Below, piece by piece: positions 1-10,513 of a DNA stretch of 36,068 bases. Made by a program: the position numbers and the translations under genes. Numbering within the stretch: position 1 is the first letter of the stretch; the number at the start of each line of letters is the position of its first letter. The DNA comes from Halomonas heilongjiangensis (GTDB lineage Bacteria; Pseudomonadota; Gammaproteobacteria; Pseudomonadales; Halomonadaceae). Location of the stretch: the NCBI RefSeq assembly GCF_002879645.1, contig NZ_PNRE01000076.1, forward strand, positions 1 to 36,068. The letters run 5' to 3'. Below the pieces are notes generated by a model. That model made no database searches and had not been told where the DNA came from. It saw only the letters and a program-made list of their open reading frames with translations.

Positions 1-661
1 GCGCCGGGCCCTGGAGCACCCGGCCGCCGCCCAGCGGCGACCAGACCATCGGTGCCAGGCCGTCGGCCACCAGGGCATCGAAACTGCCGTCGAACAGCGG
101 GGCGGGGTGATCCAGCGAGAGCTGCAGCTGGTGGGCCGCCAGCCGCCGGTGCATGGCCCCCTGCAGCCGTCGCCACTGCTCGGGCAGGAAGTTGGAGACC
201 CCGGCGGCGCCGATCTTGCCGGCGGCGATGGCGTCGTCCAGCACCCGCCCGGTGGCCTCGACATCCATCAGCGGGTCGGGGCGATGGAGCAGGAAGTGGT
301 CGAGCCGTGTCACGCCGAGCCGTGCCAGCGAGTCGTCGATGGCACGCGCCAGATAGGCCGGCGAGCTGTCGTAGTGCTTGACCCGATGGGGAGACGCGTC
401 GCGCTCCGGGGTGACGATGCTCGCCTTGGTGACGACGCGCACCCGCTTGGCCAGGTCGGGCCTGCGCCCGAGCGCCGCGCCGAACAGCGCCTCGCCCTGG
501 CGGTCGCCATAGATGTCGGCGTGATCGAACCAGTCGAGCCCCTCGTCGAGGCGGGCCTCGATCCAGTCGGCCAGCCGCGCCGGGGCATGCAGCGCCGGTT
601 CCTCGTGCAGCCGCATCATGCCCAGCAGGAAGGGTGCCTCGAAGGTCGTCGTGGCGCTCAT
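1..661 (-). CDS. Aldo/keto reductase, YdhF-like (3' end outside window)
   Basis: This reading frame runs leftwards off the window, so only about 220 N-terminal residues are visible. It encodes an NADPH-dependent aldo/keto reductase with the family's catalytic tetrad in the expected order: Asp46, Tyr51 (in a HADIYG motif), Lys79 (VTKAS) and His126 (LLHRPD), followed by an AGVSNF barrel segment. The overall pattern resembles the YdhF branch of cytoplasmic oxidoreductases. Its ATG overlaps the TGA of the upstream mutarotase gene by four bases (ATGA), so the two are probably translationally coupled and cotranscribed with glk. The substrate cannot be read from the sequence; reduction of a sugar-derived or other reactive carbonyl is only an inference from the neighbours. 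Confidence 0.87.
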   Translation of the reverse strand, partial: MSATTTFEAPFLLGMMRLHEEPALHAPARLADWIEARLDEGLDWFDHADIYGDRQGEALFGAALGRRPDLAKRVRVVTKASIVTPERDASPHRVKHYDSSPAYLARAIDDSLARLGVTRLDHFLLHRPDPLMDVEATGRVLDDAIAAGKIGAAGVSNFLPEQWRRLQGAMHRRLAAHQLQLSLDHPAPLFDGSFDALVADGLAPMVWSPLGGGRVLQGPA

Positions 662-1629
662 GCGTCGGTCCCGCGGGCGCCGTCATCGAGGGAGAGTGTG
701 GTGCCCAGCAGGTGCTGGGCGCCGGGCACCAGCCATACCGGGTCGAGGCGGGTATTGGCCGACTCCACGCAGAGGAAGCGGCGGGCCGCCTCGATCGAGG
801 TGTCGTCGGGAGGGGCCTCGGCCGGATGCCAGACCACCGCCGAGTCGCTGCCCTGGCGGGCGATACGCAGGCGGCGGCTGCCGTCGTCGAGAACGAGCTC
901 GGCATTGCTGTGATAGATGCGGTCGAGCGCCCCGCGGACCCCCAGTTCGCCCTGCTGCTCGCGCTCGGCGAAGCCGGCCAGCTTGTCCAGGTAACGGGCG
1001 CCGGCCAGCCCCTCGACCCGGCAGGCATGGGCGTCGACCACCGCCAGGTAGCTGTGCAGGGCGCCGCTCATCTTTACCGGCGTCTCGCCGACGTGCTCGG
1101 TGATCAGCTCCACGTGCAGGCGCCGGCCGTTGGCCTGGATCACCGCACGGGGAGCCAACTGGGTATGCAGGCGCTCCAGCGGTGAAAGGTGCAGCTCCAC
1201 GCCGCCCTCGTGCTCGTCCACGGCGTCGAGTCGCCACTGGGCCCTGCGCGCCGGGCCATGCAGCGGGCCATTGCGGTCCGGCGTCTCGTCGGCGGTGTGC
1301 TCGTCGGCGAACCAGGGCCAGCACAGCGGGATGCCGCCGCGGATCGCCCCGGGCAGCGCCTGGGGCGTGGGTGTTACCCACAGCCAGCCGCCGGCCACCA
1401 TCTCCTCCGGGGCCTCGGCGGTGGCTGGTGCGGTGTCGGGCGCGTCCGGAGCGTCAGCGACTCGCGCGGCTTCGGGCGCAGGTAGAAAGTGCAGGGGCTG
1501 GGCGCCCTGCAGCGAGACCGCCAGCTCGCCCCAGGGCTCGTTGGCCAGCCACAGCTCACGGCCTTGCCATTCGGCGCGGCGCTGGCCGCGGGTCTCGTCG
1601 AGCAGTGCTCGCAGGCTTGCGGGAATCAT
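658..1629 (-). CDS. yeaD: D-hexose-6-phosphate mutarotase (YeaD family)
   Basis: A 323-residue protein of the aldose-1-epimerase-like beta-sandwich family that interconverts alpha and beta anomers of hexose 6-phosphates in the cytoplasm. Diagnostic segments are IRGGIPLCWPWF, a following GPLHGPAR segment with the conserved His, and a C-terminal CVESAN segment with the conserved acidic residue. An Ala/Pro/Glu-rich insertion near residues 58-75 looks like a linker. It lies 30 bp downstream of glk and overlaps the aldo/keto reductase start by four bases. The placement makes sense: glucokinase makes glucose 6-phosphate and the mutarotase would supply the anomer needed by the dehydrogenase that feeds the Entner-Doudoroff pathway. 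Confidence 0.88.
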   Translation of the reverse strand: MIPASLRALLDETRGQRRAEWQGRELWLANEPWGELAVSLQGAQPLHFLPAPEAARVADAPDAPDTAPATAEAPEEMVAGGWLWVTPTPQALPGAIRGGIPLCWPWFADEHTADETPDRNGPLHGPARRAQWRLDAVDEHEGGVELHLSPLERLHTQLAPRAVIQANGRRLHVELITEHVGETPVKMSGALHSYLAVVDAHACRVEGLAGARYLDKLAGFAEREQQGELGVRGALDRIYHSNAELVLDDGSRRLRIARQGSDSAVVWHPAEAPPDDTSIEAARRFLCVESANTRLDPVWLVPGAQHLLGTTLSLDDGARGTDA

Positions 1630-1659
1630 TCGACCTCCTCGGTCAGGCGACCCCTCGGG

Positions 1660-2628
1660 TCACTCGACTTCTTCGTTGTGCAGGGCCTCGGCGGCACCCA
1701 GCAGGCCGGTCCAGGGGGCGGTCACCACGCGGACGGGCACGGCCGCCGTATAGGCGCTCATGCGTCCCTTGTCGGTGAAGGCCTCGCGGAAGCGGCTCCG
1801 GGGTAGCCAGTCGAGCAGCCGCGGCAGGATGCCGCCGCACAGGTAGACCCCGCCGCGGGCGCCGAGCGTCAGGACGGCATCGCCACAGACGTCGCCGAGG
1901 ATCTTCAGGAACCGCAGCAGGGTATCACGGGCCACCGGGTCGCCGGCCGAGGCGCCCTCGGTGACCTCGGCGGGGGTCGCGTAGCGCGGTGGTGCCCCCT
2001 TGAGCGAGCAGTGGGCCAGGTAGAGGTCGAGCAGCCCCTGGCCACAGAGGATGCGCTCGACGCTGACCCGGCCGTAGCGGTTGCGGAAGTGGCGCAGCAG
2101 GTTCTGCTCGCGTTCGTCGGTGGGGGCGAAGGTGACGTGGCCGCCCTCGGCGGGCAGCGGTATCCAGGCGTGGCGGCCGGGGAAAAGGCCGGCCACGCCG
2201 AGCCCGGTACCGGGCCCGATCACCAGTCGGGCGGTGTGGGGAAGCGCCTCGCCGGGCTGCACCTCGACCAGCGCGTCGTCGGCCACATGGGGCACGCCCA
2301 ATGCCTGGGCGGTGAAGTCGTTGATCGTCTTGAACAGCTCGAGGTTCAGGGCCTGCTGCACTTCGCGGCGCGAGAAGGTCCAGTGGTTGTTGGTCATCTT
2401 CACCCGGTCGCCGCGGACCGGGCAGGCGAAGGCCAGGCAGGCCTCGCGGGGGGCGCTCTCCCCCGTGGCGCCGACCCGGCCCAGGTAGTCGTTGACCGCC
2501 TCGACCAGCCCGGGGTAGTCGGCGCAGGGCAGGCTCAGGATGTCATGGGGCTCGAAGGCGCCCGGGGTCACCAGGGCAAGGCGCGCATTGGTACCCCCGA
2601 TATCGCCGATCAGTGCGGGTCTTGTCAT
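1660..2628 (-). CDS. glk: Glucokinase
   Basis: A 322-residue bacterial-type (ROK-independent) glucokinase that phosphorylates glucose with ATP in the cytoplasm. The N-terminal phosphate-binding motif LIGDIGGTNARLAL, a catalytic-region NDFTAQALG segment, VIGPGTGLGVAGL and PAEGGHVTFAP are all present, and length matches the E. coli enzyme (321). I chose the ATG at 2628 because the protein then begins MTRPALIGDIGG, as in homologues, and an AAGGGA ribosome-binding site lies about 8 bases upstream. An ATG at 2673 in frame would add 15 poorly conserved residues. It is the second gene after edd, separated from it by repeat copy A. Confidence 0.95.
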   Translation of the reverse strand: MTRPALIGDIGGTNARLALVTPGAFEPHDILSLPCADYPGLVEAVNDYLGRVGATGESAPREACLAFACPVRGDRVKMTNNHWTFSRREVQQALNLELFKTINDFTAQALGVPHVADDALVEVQPGEALPHTARLVIGPGTGLGVAGLFPGRHAWIPLPAEGGHVTFAPTDEREQNLLRHFRNRYGRVSVERILCGQGLLDLYLAHCSLKGAPPRYATPAEVTEGASAGDPVARDTLLRFLKILGDVCGDAVLTLGARGGVYLCGGILPRLLDWLPRSRFREAFTDKGRMSAYTAAVPVRVVTAPWTGLLGAAEALHNEEVE

Positions 2629-2695
2629 CGTCAATTCGTCCCTTCTGGCCGTCAGGGCTGTTGCAGATGGCAATCGCTCGAAGCTGTTCCGGTGA

Positions 2696-2875
2696 CAGGC
2701 CTACGAGGAGGCGCTGTGAACCCCTCCCTGGGCGCTATCGACGCCCTGCGGCGCTCTCGCGTCCTACTCCGCTTGCAGGGCCGGTGCTGGCCATCCCTGG
2801 CCAGCCCGTTCGGAGGAATCCTCCTCACCCCTGGTGTAGGACCCCCTCTCCGACCTGTCCCCGACGCTTCTCGCT
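2696..2875 (+). repeat. Structured intergenic repeat, copy A
   Basis: This stretch between edd and glk aligns without gaps to 6452-6631, with about 156 of 180 positions identical by eye. It contains two hairpins: 2786-2805 (8-bp arms GCTGGCCA/TGGCCAGC) and 2812-2824 (GGAGGA/TCCTCC). The second hairpin differs from copy B by a paired change, which keeps the stem intact. Copy A lies antiparallel to the edd-glk transcript. No transposase or terminal repeats are evident. Confidence 0.85.
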
Positions 2876-2908
2876 GTGCAACTGCGGTAGCCCTGTTCTG
2901 GCAGTGAC

Positions 2909-4795
<1,887 letters not shown>

Positions 4796-4823
4796 GGGGC
4801 ACCTCGGAATCGAGTGTTGGCTA

Positions 4824-4841
4824 TTTGGTAAACTTACCAAA
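4824..4841. promoter_or_regulatory. Operator-like palindrome upstream of edd
   Basis: An 18-base inverted repeat with 8-bp arms (TTTGGTAA and TTACCAAA) around a 2-base centre lies 29 bases upstream of the edd start codon in an unusually AT-rich patch. A possible -10 (TAGAAT on the minus strand, 4863-4868) would place the start point near 4855, with the palindrome just downstream, a position typical of repressor sites. The TTGGT/ACCAA half-sites resemble those of GntR-family or sugar-phosphate-responsive regulators. The binding protein is unknown. Confidence 0.6.
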
Positions 4842-4926
4842 AATTGATCCGGATCTTTGCCAATTCTACGTCGTGTTCGGGCGCATTTGTAGTTTTATTA
4901 CTGCGATTTTCGTCGTACTCTCCGGC

Positions 4927-6321
4927 TCAGAGACCCAGCAGCCGCAGCAGCCAGCGCCGGTAGGGCGGGTCGAGCAGCCCCGCCGCGTTGCGCCTGGCCT
5001 GCTGGAAGACGCCGCGCTCATGGCTGAAGCGCCGGAAGCCGGCCTCGCCGTGGTAGGCGCCCATGCCGCTCTCGCCCACGCCACCGAAGGGCAGGGCGGG
5101 CACGGCGTTGTGCCACAGGGTGTCGTTGAACACCACGCCGCCGGAGTGGGTCTCGCGCAGGATGCGCTGGCGCCGTGCCGGATCGTCGGTGAAGGCGTAC
5201 AGCGCCAGCGGATGCGGCCGGCGCTGGACGAAGGCCAGGGCGGCCTCCAGGTCACGCACGCCGAGGATCGGCAGCCAGGGCCCGAAGATCTCCTCATGCA
5301 TCAGCATAAGCCCTTCGTGGGGGTCGATCACCAGGGTCGGGGGCAGCTTGGCCCCTTCGCGCAGCTCGACCGGCTCGCCCAGCGGGATCACCCGGCAGCC
5401 GTGATCCCGCGCCTCCTCCAGCATGGCATCCAGGCGCTCGCGGTGCCGCTCGCCGAGGATGGCGGTGTAGTCGTCGCCGGCGGTGCCGCGGGGGTGGAAC
5501 CGCTTGACCGTCCGGGTCAGGGCCTCCACGAAGGCGCCGAGGCGCGGCTCGTCGATCAGCACATAGTCCGGGGCGATGCAGGTCTGGCCGGCGTTGAGCC
5601 ACTTGCCGAAGGCGATGCGCCGGGCGGCGTGTTCCAGGTCGGCGTCGTCGGCGACGATGGCCGGGGTCTTGCCGCCGAGCTCCAGGGTCACCGGCGTGAG
5701 GTTGGCGGCGGCGGCCCGGGCCACCTCGCGGCCGACGCGGGCACTGCCGGTGAACAGCAGGTGGTCGAAGGGCAGGGCGGCGAAGGTGCGGGCGGTGTCG
5801 GCATCGCCGGTCACCACGCAGAGCTCGTCATCAGCGAAATAACGCGCCGCGAGCCTCGCCATCAGCTCGCTGGTGGTGGGGGTCTGTTCGCTGGGCTTGA
5901 TCATTACCCGGTTGCCGGCGGCCAGGGCATCCACCGCCGGCAGCAGGGCCAGGTTCCAGGGGTAGTTGGCGGGGGCGACGATGCCCACCACCCCCAGCGG
6001 CTGGCGATGGACCCGAGCGCGGGCCGGCCACAGTCGCAGCGGCATCGCGGCACGCCTGGGGCGCATCCAGCGCCTGAGGTGGCGACGAGCGTGGCGCACG
6101 GCCTGCAGCACGGTGGCGACCTCCGCGAGGCGGGTCTCGGCCTCGGCACGGTGGCCGAAGTCCTGGCGGATCGCCAGGGCGATCTCGTCGCGGTGGTGGC
6201 GGGTCATGGTCGCCAGGCGGGCGAGACGGTCGCGCCGGGTCGCCAGCGACGGAAAGCGCTCGGCGGCGAAGGCGCGGCGCTGTTCGTCCAGGCGTGCCGG
6301 CAGGTCACGGGCGTTGGCCAT
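4927..6321 (-). CDS. Coniferyl-aldehyde dehydrogenase family protein
   Basis: A 464-residue NAD(P)-dependent aldehyde dehydrogenase of the CalB/class 3-like branch, which oxidises aldehydes to acids in the cytoplasm. Visible motifs are the cofactor-site segment KPSEQTPTTSELM, the Rossmann segment FTGSARVGREVA, the general-base segment ELGGKTPAIV and the nucleophile segment NAGQTCIAPDY with its Cys. The short length and the GQTCIAPDY motif favour the coniferyl aldehyde dehydrogenase group over betaine or succinate-semialdehyde dehydrogenases. The ATG at 6321 is preferred because AAGGGAG lies 6 bases upstream; ATGs at 6327, 6339 and 6384 lack correctly spaced sites. It lies upstream of edd on the same strand, separated by 131 bp of AT-rich DNA. 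The natural substrate is not determined. Confidence 0.88.
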   Translation of the reverse strand: MANARDLPARLDEQRRAFAAERFPSLATRRDRLARLATMTRHHRDEIALAIRQDFGHRAEAETRLAEVATVLQAVRHARRHLRRWMRPRRAAMPLRLWPARARVHRQPLGVVGIVAPANYPWNLALLPAVDALAAGNRVMIKPSEQTPTTSELMARLAARYFADDELCVVTGDADTARTFAALPFDHLLFTGSARVGREVARAAAANLTPVTLELGGKTPAIVADDADLEHAARRIAFGKWLNAGQTCIAPDYVLIDEPRLGAFVEALTRTVKRFHPRGTAGDDYTAILGERHRERLDAMLEEARDHGCRVIPLGEPVELREGAKLPPTLVIDPHEGLMLMHEEIFGPWLPILGVRDLEAALAFVQRRPHPLALYAFTDDPARRQRILRETHSGGVVFNDTLWHNAVPALPFGGVGESGMGAYHGEAGFRRFSHERGVFQQARRNAAGLLDPPYRRWLLRLLGL

Positions 6322-6451
6322 GCGCATCTCCCTTGGCATGTGGAAAGAACCGGTAGTGGAACGGGCGGCAAGGTCTGCGCACAATGTAGGCCTTCGACCG
6401 GTCGCTTGTCAGCTGCCGGAGCGGTGGCATCGCTCGGGCCTGATCCGTCGG

Positions 6452-6631
6452 CAGGCCTGCGATGAGGCGCTGTAGACCCATCCCTGGGCGCTACCGATTC
6501 CCTGCGGCGCTCTCGCGTCCTGCGCCGCTTGCAGGGCCGGTGCTGGCCATCCATGGCCAGCCCGTTCGGAGCAATGCTCCTCACCCCTGGAATCGGACCT
6601 CCTCTTCGGCCTGCCCGCGGCGCCCCTCGCT
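6452..6631 (+). repeat. Structured intergenic repeat, copy B (in a gap of about 335 bp)
   Basis: This is the second copy of the repeat at 2696-2875, same orientation, filling most of the divergent gap between the aldehyde dehydrogenase and the acyltransferase gene (6322-6657). Hairpins are at 6542-6561 (arms GCTGGCCA/TGGCCAGC, extendable by one A-T style pair) and 6568-6580 (GGAGCA/TGCTCC). A further perfect 7-bp stem GCGGCGC/GCGCCGC occurs upstream in this copy only. The repeat stays open in the frame of the downstream gene, so an over-long start at 6529 could be annotated by mistake. Confidence 0.85.
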
Positions 6632-6657
6632 ATGGACTCACATGTTCTGGAGCCGCC

Positions 6658-7791
6658 ATGCCCAAGCTTGTGCTGCAAGAGCTGCCCGCCATCGAGGCGG
6701 TACCGCCCGCGCGGTGGAATGCCCTGGTGGGCGACGATCATCCCTTCCTGCGCCACGAGTTCCTGCATGCGCTGGAGGCCAGCGGCGCGGTGGGGCCGGC
6801 CACCGGCTGGGTGCCGCGCCACCTCACCCTGTGGCGGGGCGAGGCACTGGTCGGCCTCATGCCCCACTACCACAAGCACCACTCCTACGGTGAGTATGTC
6901 TTCGACTGGGCCTGGGCCGAGGCCTGGGAGCGCGCCGGCGGGCGCTACTACCCCAAGGGGCTCAGCGCCATCCCCTTCACCCCGGCGCCGGGGCCGCGGC
7001 TGGCGCTGGCCGAGGGCGTCGACCCGGGCGAGGCCAGGGCGATGCTGGCACCTGCCTGGGAAGCGAGTGCGCTCTCCAGCTGGCACCTGCTGTTCGCCGA
7101 GGAGCGCGAGGTGGAGGCCTGGCGGGAGGCCCGTCCCGGGCTGCTGGTGCGCCACGGCGTGCAGTTCCAGTGGCGGGATCGCGGCTATGGCGACTTCGAC
7201 GGTTTTCTCGCCGCGCTGACCTCGAAGCGGCGCAAGGCGATTCGCCGCGAGCGTCGCCTGGTGGCCGAGCAGGGCCTGACCCTGCAGCGACTGGAGGGGG
7301 GCGAGATCGACGCTGGCGCCATGGCCCACTTCTTCCGCTGCTACGAGATCACCTACCTGGAGCGGGGCCGGCACGGCTACCTCAACCTCGACTTCTTCGA
7401 GCGCCTGCGCCGTACCCTGCCCGAGGCCCTGGTGCTGATCCAGGCACGCCTCCACGGCCGGCCGGTGGCGGCGGCGCTCTGCCTGCAGGGGGCCCGCACC
7501 CTCTATGGCCGCTACTGGGGCAGCGAGGTGATGGCCGACTGCCTGCACTTCGAGGCCTGCTACTACCAGGGCATCGAGCACTGCCTGGCGACGGGGCTGA
7601 CCATCTTCGATCCCGGCACCCAGGGCGAGCACAAATTGGCCCGGGGCTTCGCGCCGCGCCGGCTGCGCTCGCTGCATCACATCGCCGACCCCGGGCTGCG
7701 CGCGGCCATCGCGCGCTTCTGCGCCGAGGAGCGCGTTCACGTCGACGCCTATCGCCGGGCGGCGGAGCAGGCACTGCCGTTTCGGGCGTGA
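6658..7791 (+). CDS. GNAT-superfamily acyltransferase, DUF482 / COG3146
   Basis: A 377-residue protein of the COG3146 (DUF482) group, a tandem acetyltransferase-fold family sometimes labelled peptidoglycan biosynthesis/recognition protein. Recognisable family segments include HPFLRHEFLHALE near the N terminus, LMPHYHKHHSYGEYVFDWAWAEA, LTSKRRKAIRRERR, and DPGTQGEHKLARGFAPRRLRS near the C terminus. The ATG at 6658 has TGGAG seven bases upstream; the frame is open further back but only through repeat copy B. No signal peptide or membrane segment is visible, so it is probably cytoplasmic. The biochemical reaction of this family is, to my knowledge, not established; an acyl or aminoacyl transfer is inferred from the fold. 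It precedes ftsB by 59 bp. Confidence 0.85.
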   Translation: MPKLVLQELPAIEAVPPARWNALVGDDHPFLRHEFLHALEASGAVGPATGWVPRHLTLWRGEALVGLMPHYHKHHSYGEYVFDWAWAEAWERAGGRYYPKGLSAIPFTPAPGPRLALAEGVDPGEARAMLAPAWEASALSSWHLLFAEEREVEAWREARPGLLVRHGVQFQWRDRGYGDFDGFLAALTSKRRKAIRRERRLVAEQGLTLQRLEGGEIDAGAMAHFFRCYEITYLERGRHGYLNLDFFERLRRTLPEALVLIQARLHGRPVAAALCLQGARTLYGRYWGSEVMADCLHFEACYYQGIEHCLATGLTIFDPGTQGEHKLARGFAPRRLRSLHHIADPGLRAAIARFCAEERVHVDAYRRAAEQALPFRA

Positions 7792-7816
7792 GGGCGGCGG
7801 ACTAAGGTGGCATAAT
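7788..7816 (+). promoter_or_regulatory. Possible promoter for ftsB-rpoS cluster
   Basis: A CATAAT hexamer at 7811-7816 (5 of 6 to the sigma-70 -10 consensus) lies 17 bases after a weak -35-like GTGAGG. It is 34 bases upstream of the ftsB start and is the only promoter-like patch in this gap. The -35 match is poor, so this is tentative. Confidence 0.3.
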
Positions 7817-7850
7817 GCCTGCCATTGTCGTGTCGAGACGGAATTCCCGG

Positions 7851-8201
7851 ATGCTCAAGTGGCTGGCCATCGTGCTGATCGTCCTGCTCGCCCTGCTGCA
7901 GTATCGCCTGTGGCTGGGGGAGGGGGGCATCCGCGACCTCGCCCTGGTGCGCGAGCGGGTCGCCGCCCTGGAGGCGGAGAACAAGCCGCTGCGCGACCGT
8001 AATGCCCGGCTCGCCGCCGAGGTGGTCGACCTCAAGACCGGCCTCGATGCCATCGAGGAGCGCGGGCGCAGCGACATCGGCATGGTACGCGCCGACGAGC
8101 AGTTCTTCTGGGTGCCGGGCGTGGCGGTCGAGGCGACCCGGCGGGAGGTCGGCGCCGGCCTGGCCGAGAGCGCGCCGCGGCCCACGGAGGCGAGCCGATG
8201 A
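7851..8201 (+). CDS. ftsB: Cell division protein FtsB
   Basis: A 116-residue bitopic inner-membrane protein of the FtsQ-FtsL-FtsB divisome complex. The N terminus MLKWLAIVLIVLLALLQYRLWLG is a single membrane anchor. It is followed by a leucine/charge-patterned periplasmic coiled coil (VRERVAALEAENKPLRDRNARLAAEVVDLK in two steps, roughly residues 32-62) and an EERGRSDIGMVRADEQFF segment typical of FtsB. The ATG at 7851 gives the normal FtsB start; an in-frame ATG at 7815 would add residues before the anchor. Its TGA overlaps the ispD ATG by four bases. In many gammaproteobacteria eno precedes ftsB; here the COG3146 gene does. Confidence 0.92.
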   Translation: MLKWLAIVLIVLLALLQYRLWLGEGGIRDLALVRERVAALEAENKPLRDRNARLAAEVVDLKTGLDAIEERGRSDIGMVRADEQFFWVPGVAVEATRREVGAGLAESAPRPTEASR

Positions 8202-8929
8202 GCGAGGTCCCCTGGCTGGTGGTGCCCGCCGCGGGGCGGGGCCGGCGCATGGGCGCCGATCGGCCCAAGCAGTACCTGGAGCTGCAGGGCCGGCCGGTGC
8301 TGGCGCATACCCTGGCACGGCTGTACCAGGCCTTCCCCGCGGCCCGGCTCTGCCTCTGCCTGGATGTCGACGATCGTCACTTCGACCCCGCCTGGGTGCC
8401 CTTCGCCGACTGGCGCCGGGTGCCCGGCGGGGCCGAACGGGTCGATTCGGTGACCAATGCCCTGGAGGCCATCGCCGGCACTGCCGGCGAGCGCGACCTG
8501 GTGCTGGTCCACGACGTGGCCCGCCCCTGCGTCACCGTCGACGACCTGGTGCGCCTCCACGCCGCCCTCGCCGATGACCCGGTGGGCGGCCTGCTCGCCG
8601 CGCCGGCGGCCGACACCATGAAGCGCGACGACGGCGCCGGGCGGGTCAGCGCCACCGAGCCCCGGGAGGGCCTCTGGCACGCCCTGACCCCCCAGGGATT
8701 CCGCTACGGCCTGCTGTGCCGGGCCCTGCGCGAGGCACGGGCGCGTGGCCTCGCGGTGACCGACGAGGCCTCGGCGGTGGAGGCCCTGGGGCAGGCGCCG
8801 CGGCTGGTGGCCGGGCGTCGCGACAATCTCAAGATCACGCATCCCGAGGACCTGGGCCTGGCCGCGCTGGTGCTGGCCGCCCAGGCGGCCTCGCCGTCCC
8901 ATCACCGAGGAGTCGACCCGAGTGGGTGA
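8198..8929 (+). CDS. ispD: 2-C-methyl-D-erythritol 4-phosphate cytidylyltransferase
   Basis: A 243-residue enzyme that transfers CMP from CTP to MEP in the third step of the non-mevalonate isoprenoid pathway. The nucleotide-binding loop [20 protein letters not shown] is at residues 7-26, [12 protein letters not shown] gives the metal/substrate site and a [10 protein letters not shown] segment lies in the second half. The start ATG overlaps the ftsB stop (ATGA), implying coupled translation. The C-terminal tail from about residue 230 is short and unconserved and runs into the ispF start region. Confidence 0.96.
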   Translation: MSEVPWLVVPAAGRGRRMGADRPKQYLELQGRPVLAHTLARLYQAFPAARLCLCLDVDDRHFDPAWVPFADWRRVPGGAERVDSVTNALEAIAGTAGERDLVLVHDVARPCVTVDDLVRLHAALADDPVGGLLAAPAADTMKRDDGAGRVSATEPREGLWHALTPQGFRYGLLCRALREARARGLAVTDEASAVEALGQAPRLVAGRRDNLKITHPEDLGLAALVLAAQAASPSHHRGVDPSG

Positions 8930-8936
8930 GAACAGC

Positions 8937-9428
8937 ATGCTGCGAATCGGCCACGGCTTCGACGTCCATCGCTTCGGCGAGGGCGACCACCTGATGATCG
9001 GTGGCGTTCGGCTGCCCTTCGGCCACGGCTTCGTCGCCCACTCCGATGGCGACGTGCTGCTGCATGCCGTCTGCGATGCCCTGCTCGGCGCCTGTGCCCT
9101 GGGCGACATCGGCCGCCATTTCCCCGACACCGACCCGGCCTGGGCCGGCGCCGACAGTCGCGTGTTGCTGCGCCACGTGGCGGGGCTGGTCGGGGAGGCC
9201 GGCTACCGGGTCGGCAACCTGGACGCCACGGTGATCGCCCAGGCGCCGAAGTTGGCCCCGCATATCGCCACCATGGTGGCGATCATCGCCGAGGACCTCG
9301 GTGTCGGGGCCTCTGCCGTCAACGTCAAGGCCACCACCAGCGAACGGCTCGGCTTCACCGGTCGCGGCGAGGGGATCGCCGCCGAGGCGGTGGTCCTGCT
9401 GATGCAGCGGGGGACGGCGGGTGACTGA
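8937..9428 (+). CDS. ispF: 2-C-methyl-D-erythritol 2,4-cyclodiphosphate synthase
   Basis: A 163-residue trimeric zinc enzyme of the non-mevalonate pathway that cyclises CDP-ME 2-phosphate with release of CMP. The metal ligands are visible in [14 protein letters not shown] and in [18 protein letters not shown], and [24 protein letters not shown] closes the active site. I chose the ATG at 8937, giving a protein near the usual length; a GTG at 8922 in frame, overlapping the end of ispD, has a comparable GAGGAG site upstream and would add five residues. Either way ispD, ispF and truD form one tightly packed translational unit. Confidence 0.96.
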   Translation: MLRIGHGFDVHRFGEGDHLMIGGVRLPFGHGFVAHSDGDVLLHAVCDALLGACALGDIGRHFPDTDPAWAGADSRVLLRHVAGLVGEAGYRVGNLDATVIAQAPKLAPHIATMVAIIAEDLGVGASAVNVKATTSERLGFTGRGEGIAAEAVVLLMQRGTAGD

Positions 9429-10485
9429 ACCGATGCATGACCCCATCGCCTGGCCGCCGGCCTGGCCCCGGGTGCTGGATGGCGAGTGCGGCCCGCCGGC
9501 CGCCGGCGACTACCGGGCCTGTCCCGAAGACTTCGCGGTCGAGGAGTGCCTCGACTTCGCCCCGCAGGGCGAAGGCGAGCACCTCTGGCTGTGGATCGAG
9601 AAGCGTGACCTGACCACGGCGATGGTGGCCCGCGAACTGGCACGGCTCTGCGAGGCGTCGCCCCGGGAGGTCGGCTATTCCGGGATGAAGGATCGCATCG
9701 CCGTGACCCGCCAGTGGTTCTCGGTCCAGCTGCCCGGCCGCGAGGCACCCACGGCGCTGGTCGAGCGTCTCGCCGCCCTCGGCATCCGGGTGCTCGACCA
9801 GGGGCGTCATCCGCGCAAGCTCAAGCGCGGCGTGCATCGCGCCAACCGCTTCCGTCTGCGGCTCACCGGGGCGGCGGTCGAGGACCCGGGGTTCACGGCG
9901 CGCTGGGAGCGGCTCTGCCGCCACGGCGTGGCCAACTATTTCGGCCCCCAGCGCTTCGGCCCCGACGGGCGTAACCTGCTGCGTGCCCGGGCGCTGCTGG
10001 CCCGCGGCTGGCGCAAGCGCGACGACCGCGACGGCATGCTGCTCTCGGCGGCGCGCAGTTTCCTGTTCAACGAGCTGCTGGCGGCACGCATTCGCGCGGG
10101 TAGCTGGGCGACGCCACTGCCCGGTGAGGTGGTGATGCTCGACGGCACCGCCAGCCAGTTCTCCGTCGAGGCGCCCGACGCCGAGCTGTCGGCCCGGGCC
10201 GAGCGCCTCGACCTGCACCCCAGCGGCGTGCTCTGGGGCAGCGGCGGCTCGGTGGCCGGTGGCGAGGCCAGCGCCTTCGAGGCGGCACTGCCCGAGCGTT
10301 ATCCGGCGCTGTGCGGTGGTCTCGAGCGGGCCGGGGTGCGCCTGGCCCGCCGGGCGCTGCGCCTGCGCCTGGCCGACCCGGCCCTCGAACGTGGAGACGG
10401 CGAGCTATGGCTGTCGTTTGCGCTGCCGCGGGGCGCCTTCGCCACCGCGGTGCTGCGGGAATTGATCATGCACCCCGGTCTGTGA
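9421..10485 (+). CDS. truD: tRNA pseudouridine(13) synthase TruD
   Basis: A 354-residue pseudouridine synthase that modifies U13 of tRNA(Glu). The catalytic Asp is in [16 protein letters not shown] (about residues 80-95), preceded by FAVEECLDF and [12 protein letters not shown] and followed by [10 protein letters not shown] and [12 protein letters not shown], the usual TruD order. The start is a GTG at 9421 overlapping the ispF stop by eight bases, or the ATG four codons later at 9433; the sequence does not decide between them. Position between ispF and surE matches many gammaproteobacteria. Confidence 0.95.
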   Translation: MTEPMHDPIAWPPAWPRVLDGECGPPAAGDYRACPEDFAVEECLDFAPQGEGEHLWLWIEKRDLTTAMVARELARLCEASPREVGYSGMKDRIAVTRQWFSVQLPGREAPTALVERLAALGIRVLDQGRHPRKLKRGVHRANRFRLRLTGAAVEDPGFTARWERLCRHGVANYFGPQRFGPDGRNLLRARALLARGWRKRDDRDGMLLSAARSFLFNELLAARIRAGSWATPLPGEVVMLDGTASQFSVEAPDAELSARAERLDLHPSGVLWGSGGSVAGGEASAFEAALPERYPALCGGLERAGVRLARRALRLRLADPALERGDGELWLSFALPRGAFATAVLRELIMHPGL

Positions 10486-10513
10486 CCGGGAACGAGGCAA
10501 ACGAGGAACGACG

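Noticed and set aside
7802..9130. Long minus-strand frame opposite ftsB and ispD
   Set aside because: Both plus-strand genes are canonical and overlap as ATGA. The opposite frame has low-complexity composition and no family features.
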